This document shows positions 51,606-60,062 of a stretch of 64,000 nt of DNA, piece by piece. The stretch is from Scrofimicrobium sp. R131 (GTDB lineage Bacteria > Actinomycetota > Actinomycetes > Actinomycetales > Actinomycetaceae). Where the stretch lies: assembly GCF_040256745.1 (NCBI RefSeq), contig NZ_CP138335.1, forward strand, positions 744,001 through 808,000, written 5' to 3'. Numbering within the stretch: the stretch's first letter is position 1; each line of letters starts with the position of its first letter. The position numbers were made by a program, and so were the translations under genes. The notes under the pieces were generated by a model. It saw only the letters and a program-made list of their open reading frames with translations. It had not been told where the DNA came from and made no database searches.

Positions 51606-52772
51606 GTGAAAACGATTGGAAAGCGGCTGGCTGCCATCGCGGTCATCGGGGCCCTCGCCATTGGAGCGGGTGGCTGCTCGTCTGACCGGGGTGGATCCGG
51701 CGGTGGCACCGACACCCCGGCCAGCGGCGAATCAGGTGGCGACGCAGCCGCTGGTGGCGAATGTTCCTTCACCACCGACGGCCTTGTCGGGGTAGCCATG
51801 CCAACGAAGTCCCTGGAGCGTTGGAACCGTGACGGTGCCGACCTGCAGAAGCTGCTCGAAGACATGGGGTACCAGGTTGACCTGCAGTACGCGGATAACA
51901 AGCCGGAGATGCAGATCTCGCAACTAGAGAACATGATCAACGCCGGCGCCGAGGTGCTGGTGGTGGCCTCGATCGACGGTGAAGCTCTCGGCCCGGTTCT
52001 CGAGACCGCGGCGGAGAAGGGCATCCCCGTCATTGCCTACGACCGCCTGATCAAGGGGACCGAAGCGGTTGACTACTACGCCTCGTTCGACAACGAGAAG
52101 GTGGGCACCCTGCAGGGCCAGTACATTGAGGACTTCATCAAGTCCGGTGAGGGCCCGTACAACTTCGAAATGTTCGCCGGCTCCCCGGATGACAACAACG
52201 CCCGCTTCTTCTTCAAGGGTGCTTTCGACGTGTTGCAGCCCTACCTGGAGGACGGCACCCTGGTGGTCCAGTCCGGCAAGCAGCCCAAGAGCGTCGATGA
52301 CTGGCAGAGCATCGGGATCCAGGGTTGGGACGGCTCGGCCGCCCAGTCCGAGATGGAGAACCGCCTGAACAGCTACTACCGCGACAAGAAGGTCAACATT
52401 GTCCTTTCGCCCAACGATTCGCTGGCACTGGGAATCGCCGAAGCGCTGCAGGCCAATGGCTACGAAGCCGGCTCGGCCGACTACCCGATCCTGACCGGTC
52501 AGGACGCGGACGAAGCGAACGTTAACAACATCTTGGCCGGCGCCCAGTCGATGACCGTGTGGAAGGACACCCGCGAGCTTGGCAAGGTGGTCTCCAACAT
52601 GGTCAACGAGATCATGACCTGCTCCGAAGTGACCGTTAACAACACTGAGGATTACAACAATGATGTGAAGGTTGTCCCCTCCTACCTGCTCGATCCGGTG
52701 GTGGTGACCAAGGAAAACGTGAAGGAAATGCTGGTTGACTCCGGGTTCCTTCCGGACCTGAAGGTCTCCTAA
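51606..52772 (+). CDS. Multiple-monosaccharide ABC transporter substrate-binding lipoprotein (ChvE-like), second set
   Basis: 388-aa paralogue of the 47157 gene product. It has a signal peptide and lipobox (AGGC), a Gly/Ser/Asp linker, then GVAMPTKSLERW, NAGAEVLVVASIDGEAL, VIAYDRLIKGTEAVDYYASF, MFAGSPDDNNARFF and PILTGQDADEANV. The residues differ around the sugar pocket, so the specificity may differ. GTG start after AAAGGAGTCAGAATA. The C-terminus retains DVKVVPSYLLDPVVV, as in the first protein. It begins its own three-gene operon with a separate promoter region. Confidence 0.9.
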   Translation: MKTIGKRLAAIAVIGALAIGAGGCSSDRGGSGGGTDTPASGESGGDAAAGGECSFTTDGLVGVAMPTKSLERWNRDGADLQKLLEDMGYQVDLQYADNKPEMQISQLENMINAGAEVLVVASIDGEALGPVLETAAEKGIPVIAYDRLIKGTEAVDYYASFDNEKVGTLQGQYIEDFIKSGEGPYNFEMFAGSPDDNNARFFFKGAFDVLQPYLEDGTLVVQSGKQPKSVDDWQSIGIQGWDGSAAQSEMENRLNSYYRDKKVNIVLSPNDSLALGIAEALQANGYEAGSADYPILTGQDADEANVNNILAGAQSMTVWKDTRELGKVVSNMVNEIMTCSEVTVNNTEDYNNDVKVVPSYLLDPVVVTKENVKEMLVDSGFLPDLKVS

Positions 52773-52809
52773 CCTCCGCTAGCAGCTAGGAAAGTCTGGT
52801 GATCGTAGC

Positions 52810-54360
52810 ATGCTGACCGATGAAGTCATTTTGCGCATGGAGCACATAACCAAAGAGTTCTTTGGGGTGAAAGCTCTCAATGACGTGAACCTCGAGGTAC
52901 GACGAGGTGAGGTCCACGCCATCTGCGGTGAGAACGGAGCGGGCAAATCAACACTGATGAACGTGCTGTCCGGGGTCTACCCCCACGGCAGTTACTCGGG
53001 GGAGATTTTCCTGCACGGAAACGCCTGCAAGTTCAGATCAATTCGAGATTCCGAGTCACTGGGGATCGTGATCATTCACCAAGAGTTAGCGCTCTCACCC
53101 TACCTGTCGGTAGCCGAGAACATCTTCTTGGGCAATGAGATCCTGCGGGGAGGATTCATCGATTGGCATGCTACGAACCAGCGTGCCCGACTCCTGCTCG
53201 AGCGGGTTGGCCTGGCGGTCGACCCACGGGCCAAGGTCGCTGACCTGGGAGTCGGGCAGCAACAACTAGTCGAAATCGCGAAAGCCCTCTCCAAAGAGGT
53301 CAAGCTCCTGATTTTGGACGAGCCGACCGCCGCACTCAACGACGACGACTCAGCCCACCTCCTCGACCTCATGCGCAGCTTGCGCGAGGAGGGGGTCACC
53401 ATGATCATTATCTCGCACAAGCTGGGTGAGATTGAGGAGATTGCCGACACCACCACGGTGATCCGCGACGGCGAATCCGTCGGGGAATTCGACATGCACC
53501 GAGATGGCGGAGTCACCCAGGAGGAGATCATCCGCCTGATGGTGGGTCGCCCCCTCGACAACCGGTTCCCCGAACACGAATCCACGATCGGCGAGGAAAT
53601 CCTCGAGGTGAAGGACTGGACCGTCTACCACCCAATCGACACCGAGCGGAAAGTGGTCGACGGAGCTTCCCTGGTGCTGCGCGCTGGAGAAATTGTCGGC
53701 CTCGCCGGTCTGATGGGGGCCGGCCGCACCGAACTGGCCATGAGCCTGTTTGGCCGCCAGTACGGGGTCAACATCTCCGGCACCGTCCAAAAGCGCGGGC
53801 AGAAGATCTCCACCGCGACGGTGCCGCAGGCCATCGAGCACGGTTTGGCGTATGTGCCCGAAGATCGGAAGAACCTCGGGTTGAACCTGATCCGCAGCAT
53901 CGAAGACAACATCACGATTGCCGGCTTGGACAAGGTGCTGACCAACCGCGTGATTGACTTCGGGAAAGAGAAGGCGACCGCGGAGGAGTACCGCCGCGCG
54001 TTGGCGATCAAGACGCCCAGTGTCGAACTGTTGGTTTCGGCTCTGTCTGGCGGCAACCAGCAAAAGGTCGTCCTGGCCAAATGGATGTTCACGGATCCGG
54101 AAATCCTCATTCTGGATGAGCCCACCCGCGGCATTGACGTGGGGGCGAAGTACGAGATCTACCAAATCATTCAGCGGCTCGCCGATCAGGGGAAGGCGGT
54201 CCTGTTCATTTCCTCAGAACTGCCCGAAATCCTCGGGGTGTGCGACCGCATCTACACCATGTCACAGGGGACCATCACCGGAGAGGTGCCCGCCGCCGAA
54301 GCCACTCAGGAATCACTGATGCGGCTCATGACTGAAGAGAAGACGAGGGGTGCCGCATGA
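52810..54360 (+). CDS. Monosaccharide ABC transporter ATP-binding protein (GguA/MmsA-type), second set
   Basis: 516-aa paralogue of the 48440 ATPase. Domain 1 has GENGAGKST, LGVGQQQLVEIAKAL and LILDEPTAAL. Domain 2 has GLMGAGRTE, LSGGNQQKVVLAKWM and LILDEPTRGIDVGAKYEIY. Its ATG is 37 bp after the binding-protein gene; unlike the first set there is no large stem-loop between them. The stop overlaps the permease start (ATGA). Domain organisation and length are unchanged between the two sets, so this is duplication of the whole transporter. Confidence 0.92.
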   Translation: MLTDEVILRMEHITKEFFGVKALNDVNLEVRRGEVHAICGENGAGKSTLMNVLSGVYPHGSYSGEIFLHGNACKFRSIRDSESLGIVIIHQELALSPYLSVAENIFLGNEILRGGFIDWHATNQRARLLLERVGLAVDPRAKVADLGVGQQQLVEIAKALSKEVKLLILDEPTAALNDDDSAHLLDLMRSLREEGVTMIIISHKLGEIEEIADTTTVIRDGESVGEFDMHRDGGVTQEEIIRLMVGRPLDNRFPEHESTIGEEILEVKDWTVYHPIDTERKVVDGASLVLRAGEIVGLAGLMGAGRTELAMSLFGRQYGVNISGTVQKRGQKISTATVPQAIEHGLAYVPEDRKNLGLNLIRSIEDNITIAGLDKVLTNRVIDFGKEKATAEEYRRALAIKTPSVELLVSALSGGNQQKVVLAKWMFTDPEILILDEPTRGIDVGAKYEIYQIIQRLADQGKAVLFISSELPEILGVCDRIYTMSQGTITGEVPAAEATQESLMRLMTEEKTRGAA

Positions 54361-55544
54361 GCGTCCAGCCAAAAATCAAAGCTCCAAAGCAACGGGTTAT
54401 CAGCCTGAAGGAATACGGAATCCTGGCGGCGCTGATTGCCATTGTGATTGTCTTTGCCATCCTCACCAAGGGCGCCCTGCTGGAGCCCGACAATGTGGCC
54501 AACCTGGTCAAGCAAAACGCCTACGTAATGGTGCTGACCATCGGGATGACGATGGTGATCATCGCCCGTCACATTGACCTGTCAGTCGGTTCCGTGGTGG
54601 CTTTCGTCGGGGCGGTGGTCGCCGTCCTCATGTCTAACGCGGGATTACCGTGGATCGTGGCGGTAGCTGCCGGCCTCCTGCTCGGGGTGCTGATCGGCTT
54701 CTGGCAGGGGTTCTGGGTGGCCTACGTGGGGATCCCAGCCTTCATCGTCACCCTCGGTGGCATGCTGCTCTTCCGCGGCTTGGCTTTGATTGTCCTGAAC
54801 GGTAAAACCGTCACCACCCCATCCAAGCCGTTCAAGGCGATCGCGGGCGGGTCACTACCCCCGGTGTTTGGCTACCTGGGCTACATGGACATGGTCACCC
54901 TCCTGATTGGTGCACTGGCAATTGTGGGCGTCGTCTGGTCCCTGTTCCGGTCCCGGGCGCGGTCGGCTCGAGCGGGTGTCGCGGTGGAAGGCTACGTTGC
55001 CTTTGTCCTGCGCCTGGTGCTGATTGTCTTCGCCATTGGGTTTGTCACCTACCTGCTGGCCATGTCGGCTGGTGGAACCCCGGTGGTCCTGGTGATTGTC
55101 GGGGTCCTGGTGGTTGTCTACAGCTTCGTCATGAGTCGGACCCGGTTTGGGCGCCACATCTACGCGGTGGGCGGCAACTTGAAGGCGGCTCGACTCTCGG
55201 GCATCAACACCCGCCGGGTGGACTTCTGGGTGTTCGTTAACATGGGCTTCCTGGCGGCGCTGGCGGGCATCATCGTCACTTCCCGAGCCGGTTCAGCCGT
55301 TGGCTCGGCGGGAACCATGTTCGAGTTGGACGCGATCGCGGCCTCCTTCATTGGTGGAACGGCCGTCTCCGGCGGCGTTGGCAAGATCTCCGGGGCCATC
55401 ATCGGTGCGCTGGTCATGGGCGTCCTGAACATGGGCCTGTCGATCCTGGGGGTGAACCCGAACGTGCAGCAGGCGATCAAGGGCCTAGTGGTGGTGTTTG
55501 CGGTGGCGGCTGACGTAATCAGCTCCAAGCGCGGCAAGCAGTAA
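54357..55544 (+). CDS. Monosaccharide ABC transporter permease (GguB/MmsB-type), second set
   Basis: 395-aa CUT2 permease, paralogue of the 49984 product. Shared blocks include MVIIARHIDLSVGSVVAFVG, then FIVTLGGMLLFRGLALIVL, IYAVGGNLKAARLSGIN and FIGGTAVSGGVGKISGAIIG. About 10 membrane helices with a positively charged central loop (FRSRARSARAG). Translationally coupled to the ATPase. A GC-rich terminator follows, and the next gene is convergent. Confidence 0.92.
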   Translation: MSVQPKIKAPKQRVISLKEYGILAALIAIVIVFAILTKGALLEPDNVANLVKQNAYVMVLTIGMTMVIIARHIDLSVGSVVAFVGAVVAVLMSNAGLPWIVAVAAGLLLGVLIGFWQGFWVAYVGIPAFIVTLGGMLLFRGLALIVLNGKTVTTPSKPFKAIAGGSLPPVFGYLGYMDMVTLLIGALAIVGVVWSLFRSRARSARAGVAVEGYVAFVLRLVLIVFAIGFVTYLLAMSAGGTPVVLVIVGVLVVVYSFVMSRTRFGRHIYAVGGNLKAARLSGINTRRVDFWVFVNMGFLAALAGIIVTSRAGSAVGSAGTMFELDAIAASFIGGTAVSGGVGKISGAIIGALVMGVLNMGLSILGVNPNVQQAIKGLVVVFAVAADVISSKRGKQ

Positions 55545-55561
55545 CCTCAGCAGCAGGTGGG

Positions 55562-55590
55562 CCGGCCCGGGGACTCAGTCCTCGGGCCGG
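55562..55590. terminator. Terminator between the second transporter and the LacI-type gene
   Basis: CCGGCCCGGGG with CCTCGGGCCGG (one mismatch/wobble) around ACTCAGT. TTCGCGTTTT follows on the plus strand. The genes are convergent, so it may serve both. Confidence 0.75.
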
Positions 55591-55607
55591 TTCGCGTTTT
55601 CGAGATG

Positions 55608-56648
55608 TTAGCGCCTCGCATTTGGTGGGGGAGCGGTCGACCCCCTGACGACCAGCTCCGTGGCCACCACAGTTCGGTCGATCTGGTGCTGGCGCCCGTT
55701 TTCGATTTCGTGGACGAGGCGTTGCATGAGTTGGCGACCCATCGCATCGTAATCGGGTTTGACGGTAGTCAGGGGAGGGAAGGAGTACTCGCTGAGGGCA
55801 ATACTGTCGAAGCCCACCACCGAGACGTCCTGCGGAACCTTCACTCCTTCTTCTTGCAGTGATCTAAGTAGACCGAAGGCCGTCTCGTCGTTGGCGCAGT
55901 AAACGGCGGTGATCTCTGGATGTTTGGCGATGAACTTGCCGGCCTCGTAGCCCGAGCGGGCGGTCCAGTCGCCTCGCCAGGCAGCGAAGGGGACAATCCC
56001 CGCCTCCACCAGGCAGTTCTGCCAGGCTTCCAGCCGGTCGAGTGCAGGAGCTGAATCCGGGTCACCAGTTACGTGATAGACGTTCTTGTGGCCGAGCGAG
56101 AGCAGGTGGTTCACCGCATCTCGAGTGCCCTTCGCCTGGTCAACAATGACCGATGGGAAGTCCTCCCACAGGTGAGAGTCAGACACCACCACCGGCAGGT
56201 GGTCGGGCAGAGCCAGGGATGCCGCCGAGGCGAGGCCGGCTCGGACCACGATCAGACCATCGATGGCCTGCTGGGAGAGACGGGAGGAGGCGAGTTGGAG
56301 CTCGTCCACATTTGGGTTGCTCACCTGGATAATCGAGATTGAGTATCCGAGGGACTCGGCCGCCCGGATCACCGAAGCCGTGGTGAGGATTTCTCCCGTT
56401 CGATCGAACTGCTGCGCGATGAGACCAATAGTGCCAAACTTGCCAACTCGCAGAGCGCGGGCTGCTGAGTTAGGGCTGTACCCGATTTCGTGCATGGCGG
56501 CCAGGACCTTTTTTCGGGTCTCTGGGAGGACCCGCTCGTGACCGGTAGAGACGCGGGAGACAGTCTGGGCGGAAACACCCGCCAACTTTGCCACATCGGC
56601 AATCGAGGGACCACGCTTCTTTGGCCCTCGTTTCTTTCCTGCAGCCAT
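55608..56648 (-). CDS. LacI-family regulator of the CUT1 transporter operon
   Basis: 346 aa. The N-terminus is basic (MAAGKKRGPKKRGP), then come the HTH SIADVAKLAGVSAQTVSRVS and hinge AARALRVGKFGTIGLI. The effector domain includes VVVSDSHLWEDFPSVIVDQ, HKNVYHVTGDPDSAPALDR, TAVYCANDETAFGLLR and VSVVGFDSIALSEYSFP. Divergent from the binding-protein gene at 56811. The quasi-palindrome TGATAACGTAAACA between them is the likely operator, giving joint control of the operon and the regulator itself. The inducer is unknown. Confidence 0.88.
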   Translation of the reverse strand: MAAGKKRGPKKRGPSIADVAKLAGVSAQTVSRVSTGHERVLPETRKKVLAAMHEIGYSPNSAARALRVGKFGTIGLIAQQFDRTGEILTTASVIRAAESLGYSISIIQVSNPNVDELQLASSRLSQQAIDGLIVVRAGLASAASLALPDHLPVVVSDSHLWEDFPSVIVDQAKGTRDAVNHLLSLGHKNVYHVTGDPDSAPALDRLEAWQNCLVEAGIVPFAAWRGDWTARSGYEAGKFIAKHPEITAVYCANDETAFGLLRSLQEEGVKVPQDVSVVGFDSIALSEYSFPPLTTVKPDYDAMGRQLMQRLVHEIENGRQHQIDRTVVATELVVRGSTAPPPNARR

Positions 56649-56769
56649 CCTGTTTGGTCGCCTTCCTTCGGAGGTGCATTTGGCCCTCGGCCTTCAGGGT
56701 CAGCACCGACGCCTGTTACCTAATCGTAATGCGAGACGGTCTGTTTCCTAACTCGACACGCTGCTACCA

Positions 56770-56783
56770 TGATAACGTAAACA
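56770..56783. promoter_or_regulatory. Candidate LacI-type operator of the CUT1 operon
   Basis: TGATAACGTAAACA reads TGNTNACGTNANCA on both strands, with the CG centre usual for LacI-family sites. It lies 28 bp before the binding-protein start and differs from the araD-type operator, fitting a separate regulator. Confidence 0.6.
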
Positions 56784-56810
56784 TGAACGCCAAGCTCAAA
56801 GGAGAACAAG

Positions 56811-58163
56811 GTGAGTAATAGTCTGAGCAACCCAGTTTCGCGCCATCGGCGGCGCACCAAGATGCTGCTCTCGACCGTCCTGGTTGGGTCGCTGATTGGG
56901 GTGGCTGCCTGCTCTTCAGGCGGGGGCAAGTCAGAACAGAGTGGAGATCCAGCCGCAGGTGGGGACTGCAGTGAGGTCACAGTTGCCTCGTGGGCAGCCG
57001 CTGCTGATGTGCTGGAAGAGGCGGCCGGAGTCTTCATGGAGAACAATGAAGGCAAGACTGTCAATATTCAACGCGTTGGACATGATTACGCAAACATCAT
57101 TCCGGCTCTGACCGCTGGGTCGGGTGCGCCGGACATCATGCATGTGGAACAGCGGGACTTCCAGACCTTCCAGCGTCAGTTCGAAGGCCAGTTTGAAGAC
57201 CTGACGGAGTTCCTCGCGCCCCATCAGGGGGAGTTTGCCGAGGTGGCCTGGGCCGCCGGGGGAGACGGTGAAAAAATGTACGGGGTGCCGTGGGACCTGG
57301 GCCCCGGAGCCGTCTGGTACCGGACTGATTTCTATCAGCAGGCTGGAATCGATGCCAGCAAGATTGAAACCTGGGATGACTTTATTGCGGCGGGCAAGCA
57401 GCTGCAGGACGCGGTGGACGGCGTGCACATGGTGGCTTTTGACACCACCGGCTCGGATCCCAACCCCAGCACCTGGATGCTGCTGATGAGTGAGTTGGGT
57501 GGCCGCTACACCGACAGCGAAGGCCGGATCGACTTTGCCAATGAGCCCAACATTGAGGCGATGGAGATGGTCAAGCGTCTGGTGGAAGAGGGGATCGTGC
57601 AGGACGCCGGCGACTGGTCAGCCCTGGTGCAGACCGTTGCTTCCGGACAAACCGCTTCGGTAATTCTCCCGGTCTGGTTCGCTGGGACCATTGAAGATCA
57701 GGCTCCCGACCAAAAGGGTGTTTGGTCCGTGATGCCGCTGCCGGCTTTCGAGCAGGGCGGCAACACCAATGCGAACTTGGGTGGCGGGGTGCTGGCAATT
57801 TCCAGCGGCTCGAAGTGCAAGCAACTGGCTCAGGACTTTGTGGAGTTTGCGCTGCTCACCAACGAGGGGCAAGAGATCCAGCTGAGCCACGGCCTGTTCC
57901 CCTCCTGGCAGCCCTTCTACGAGACCGAAGAGTTCAAGGCCGCTGACACCGGATTCTTCGCGGTGAACATCCCGGAGACTTTCGCATCCTTGGCGCAGGA
58001 GATCCCGGAGCTCGAGTTTGGGCCCTACTACATGGACTTCCACGCTGAACTCACCAACGCCTACGGCAAGGTGATGGCAGCCAACGAGGCCGCGGACAAG
58101 GCATTCCAGGAAGCTGAAAAGCGCGCGGCTACCGCGACCGGCCTGGAAATCACCGCCCGATGA
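56811..58163 (+). CDS. ABC transporter extracellular sugar-binding lipoprotein (CUT1 class)
   Basis: 450 aa. The signal peptide has lipobox VAAC (about 30-33), then a Ser/Gly linker. The family 1 solute-binding fold contains AGVFMENNEGKTVNIQRVG, LTAGSGAPDIMHVEQRDF, YGVPWDLGPGAVWYRTDFY and GGGVLAISSGSKCK. Aromatic residues such as WDLGP, YR and TW in the cleft suit oligosaccharide or glycoside binding. GTG start after AAAGGAGAACAAG. First gene of a five-gene operon with two permeases, an M81 protein and a CBM9-like protein. No ATPase is encoded nearby, so a shared MsmK-type ATPase is expected (family knowledge). Confidence 0.9.
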   Translation: MSNSLSNPVSRHRRRTKMLLSTVLVGSLIGVAACSSGGGKSEQSGDPAAGGDCSEVTVASWAAAADVLEEAAGVFMENNEGKTVNIQRVGHDYANIIPALTAGSGAPDIMHVEQRDFQTFQRQFEGQFEDLTEFLAPHQGEFAEVAWAAGGDGEKMYGVPWDLGPGAVWYRTDFYQQAGIDASKIETWDDFIAAGKQLQDAVDGVHMVAFDTTGSDPNPSTWMLLMSELGGRYTDSEGRIDFANEPNIEAMEMVKRLVEEGIVQDAGDWSALVQTVASGQTASVILPVWFAGTIEDQAPDQKGVWSVMPLPAFEQGGNTNANLGGGVLAISSGSKCKQLAQDFVEFALLTNEGQEIQLSHGLFPSWQPFYETEEFKAADTGFFAVNIPETFASLAQEIPELEFGPYYMDFHAELTNAYGKVMAANEAADKAFQEAEKRAATATGLEITAR

Positions 58164-58169
58164 GTTGAT

Positions 58170-58209
58170 CCAGGGGGGCGAATGCTCAGTTGGAGCATTG
58201 CCCCCCTGG
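58170..58209 (+). terminator. Long stem-loop after the CUT1 binding-protein gene
   Basis: CCAGGGGGGC with GCCCCCCTGG (10 bp) plus an inner AATGCTC/GAGCATT stem (7 bp), separated by one bulged G, with a 5-nt loop. It starts 6 bp after the stop. No T-run, so it is probably an mRNA-stabilising or partial attenuation element rather than a full terminator. Confidence 0.8.
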
Positions 58210-58251
58210 GCAACAGTGATCATCGCGGTCCAATACGAAAGCTAGAGACCA

Positions 58252-59223
58252 ATGAGTGCGACGTCTCCCGTATCCAGATCGGCTTTGGCCGAGGGGGCCG
58301 CGGCAGCGGAGTCTTCCCCCTCAGCCGATCAGCCCACCCGCTGGCGGCCCGGCCGTCGGCGACATGCCTATCGCGAACGTGCAGCGTACGGCTTTATCCT
58401 GCCCTTCTTCATCATCTTCGGTGGCTTCCTTCTCTTTCCAATCGTCTATTCCCTGGTCCTGAGCTTCAGCAAGTGGACCGCGGGTAAGGCCACCTTTATT
58501 GGGCTCACCAACTACAAGCAATTGTTCATGGATGAGCTGTTTTGGAAGTCGCTCGGCAACACAGCTCTGTTCTTGATTATTCAGGTTCCGATCATGCTGT
58601 TTCTGGCCACGGTCATCGCCGCGGTGCTGAACGCAAAGACCACCAGGTTCAAGGGGACGCTCCGAACGCTGTTCTTCCTGCCCGCCCTGGTGGACCTGGT
58701 TACCTACTCGATCATCTTCTCCATGCTCTTTAACGAGGCGAATGGCGCCATCAACGGATTCTTGGGTTGGTTTGGGGCCGACGGTGTGGCTTGGAAAACT
58801 GATCCCACCTGGGCCAAAGTCATGATCATCATCGTGATTACTTGGCGCTGGCTGGGTTATAACGCGATTATCCTGCTGGCCGGTTTGCAGAGCGTGCCGG
58901 GTGAACTCTATGAGGCGGCCGACATTGACGGAGCCAACGCGGTCCAAAAGTTCCGGCGGATCACAATTCCTATGTTGAAGCCAATTCTGCTGTTCTGCAC
59001 GCTGCTGTCCACCATTGGCACCCTGCAGTTGTTCGCCGAACCGTACATTCTGACCGGGGGCGGACCCAATCACGCCACCGCGACGGTCATGCTTTACCTC
59101 TACGACAAGGGGTTTGGCTCATTCAACTTCGGGTTGGCTTCAGCCGGCGCATACATCGTGACCACGCTGATTGGAATCTTGGCCTACGTCCAGGTGAAGG
59201 TCACTCGTGGAGGGGAAATCTAG
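58252..59223 (+). CDS. Sugar ABC transporter permease, CUT1 (MalF/UgpA-like)
   Basis: 323 aa. A polar cytoplasmic N-terminus of about 45 residues is followed by six membrane helices starting with AYGFILPFFIIFGGFLLFPI. The EAA loop is YEAADIDGANAVQKFRRITI, near residues 220-240, which contacts the ATPase. It lies 88 bp after the binding-protein gene, beyond the stem-loop, and 3 bp before the second permease. Confidence 0.92.
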   Translation: MSATSPVSRSALAEGAAAAESSPSADQPTRWRPGRRRHAYRERAAYGFILPFFIIFGGFLLFPIVYSLVLSFSKWTAGKATFIGLTNYKQLFMDELFWKSLGNTALFLIIQVPIMLFLATVIAAVLNAKTTRFKGTLRTLFFLPALVDLVTYSIIFSMLFNEANGAINGFLGWFGADGVAWKTDPTWAKVMIIIVITWRWLGYNAIILLAGLQSVPGELYEAADIDGANAVQKFRRITIPMLKPILLFCTLLSTIGTLQLFAEPYILTGGGPNHATATVMLYLYDKGFGSFNFGLASAGAYIVTTLIGILAYVQVKVTRGGEI

Positions 59224-59226
59224 GCC

Positions 59227-60054
59227 ATGTTCAACAAGAAAAACAACCCGTTTTGGGTTCTGCTGACGATCATCTTCCTGGGAATCCTGCTGATCGCGTC
59301 GATCTATCCGCTTTACTGGATGTTTGCGGCCGCGACCCGACCTAACAGCGAAATCTTCACCTCGGAACTGCCGGGTACCTCGTTCCTGGCCAATATGGAG
59401 TGGTTGACCGCCACCATGCCATTCTGGCGGATTCTGGCCAATAGCCTGGTGGTTTCGCTGGCTACCGCCGGGGGAACGGTCTTCTTTGGAGCTATGGCCG
59501 GATATGCCTTCACCCAGTTTGAGTTCCGTGGGAAAAAGGTGCTCTTCGGTCTGGTCTTGCTGACCATGATGCTGCCGATCCAGGTGTCGCTGGTTCCGCT
59601 TTTCATCATCATGAACAAGCTGTCCTGGACCGATAGCTACTGGGCCTTGATTGTGCCGTTCCTGGTGACCCCATTCGGGGTTTTCCTCATGCGACAACAG
59701 CTCCTTTCCTTTCCCAAGGAACTGGTGGAGTCGGCTCGAATCGATGGAGCGTCGGAGCTGAAGATCTTCACCTCCATGGTGTTGCCCAACATCAAACCTG
59801 CCGCGGCGACGGTGGCGATCATTACCTTCACCCAGCAGTGGGGCAACTTCATTTACCACCTGGTGGTACTGACCAAGAGTGATATGTACACGGTCCCGTT
59901 GATGCTATCGACTCTAGTCCAGCCCGGTTACGTCACCCAGTACGGGGCGGTAATGGCTGCGGCGCTGGTCGGCCTGGTGCCAATGATCGTCATCTTCGCG
60001 TTCTTCCAAAAGTACTTTGTCTCCGGAGCTCTTGCCGGGGCAGTGAAAGGGTAA
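59227..60054 (+). CDS. Sugar ABC transporter permease, CUT1 (MalG/UgpE-like)
   Basis: 275 aa with six membrane helices. The EAA loop appears as ESARIDGASELKIFTSMVLP around 178-197. The N-terminus FWVLLTIIFLGILLIASIYP is followed by the MalG-type MFAAATRPNSEIF segment. Forms the channel with the preceding permease. The M81-family gene starts 8 bp downstream, strongly implying one transcript. Confidence 0.92.
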   Translation: MFNKKNNPFWVLLTIIFLGILLIASIYPLYWMFAAATRPNSEIFTSELPGTSFLANMEWLTATMPFWRILANSLVVSLATAGGTVFFGAMAGYAFTQFEFRGKKVLFGLVLLTMMLPIQVSLVPLFIIMNKLSWTDSYWALIVPFLVTPFGVFLMRQQLLSFPKELVESARIDGASELKIFTSMVLPNIKPAAATVAIITFTQQWGNFIYHLVVLTKSDMYTVPLMLSTLVQPGYVTQYGAVMAAALVGLVPMIVIFAFFQKYFVSGALAGAVKG

Positions 60055-60062
60055 AACTTACA

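Noticed and set aside
51394-51685. Short plus-strand frames before the second ChvE-like gene
   Set aside because: Composition is non-coding in appearance and they overlap the well-supported GTG start and ribosome-binding site of the binding protein.
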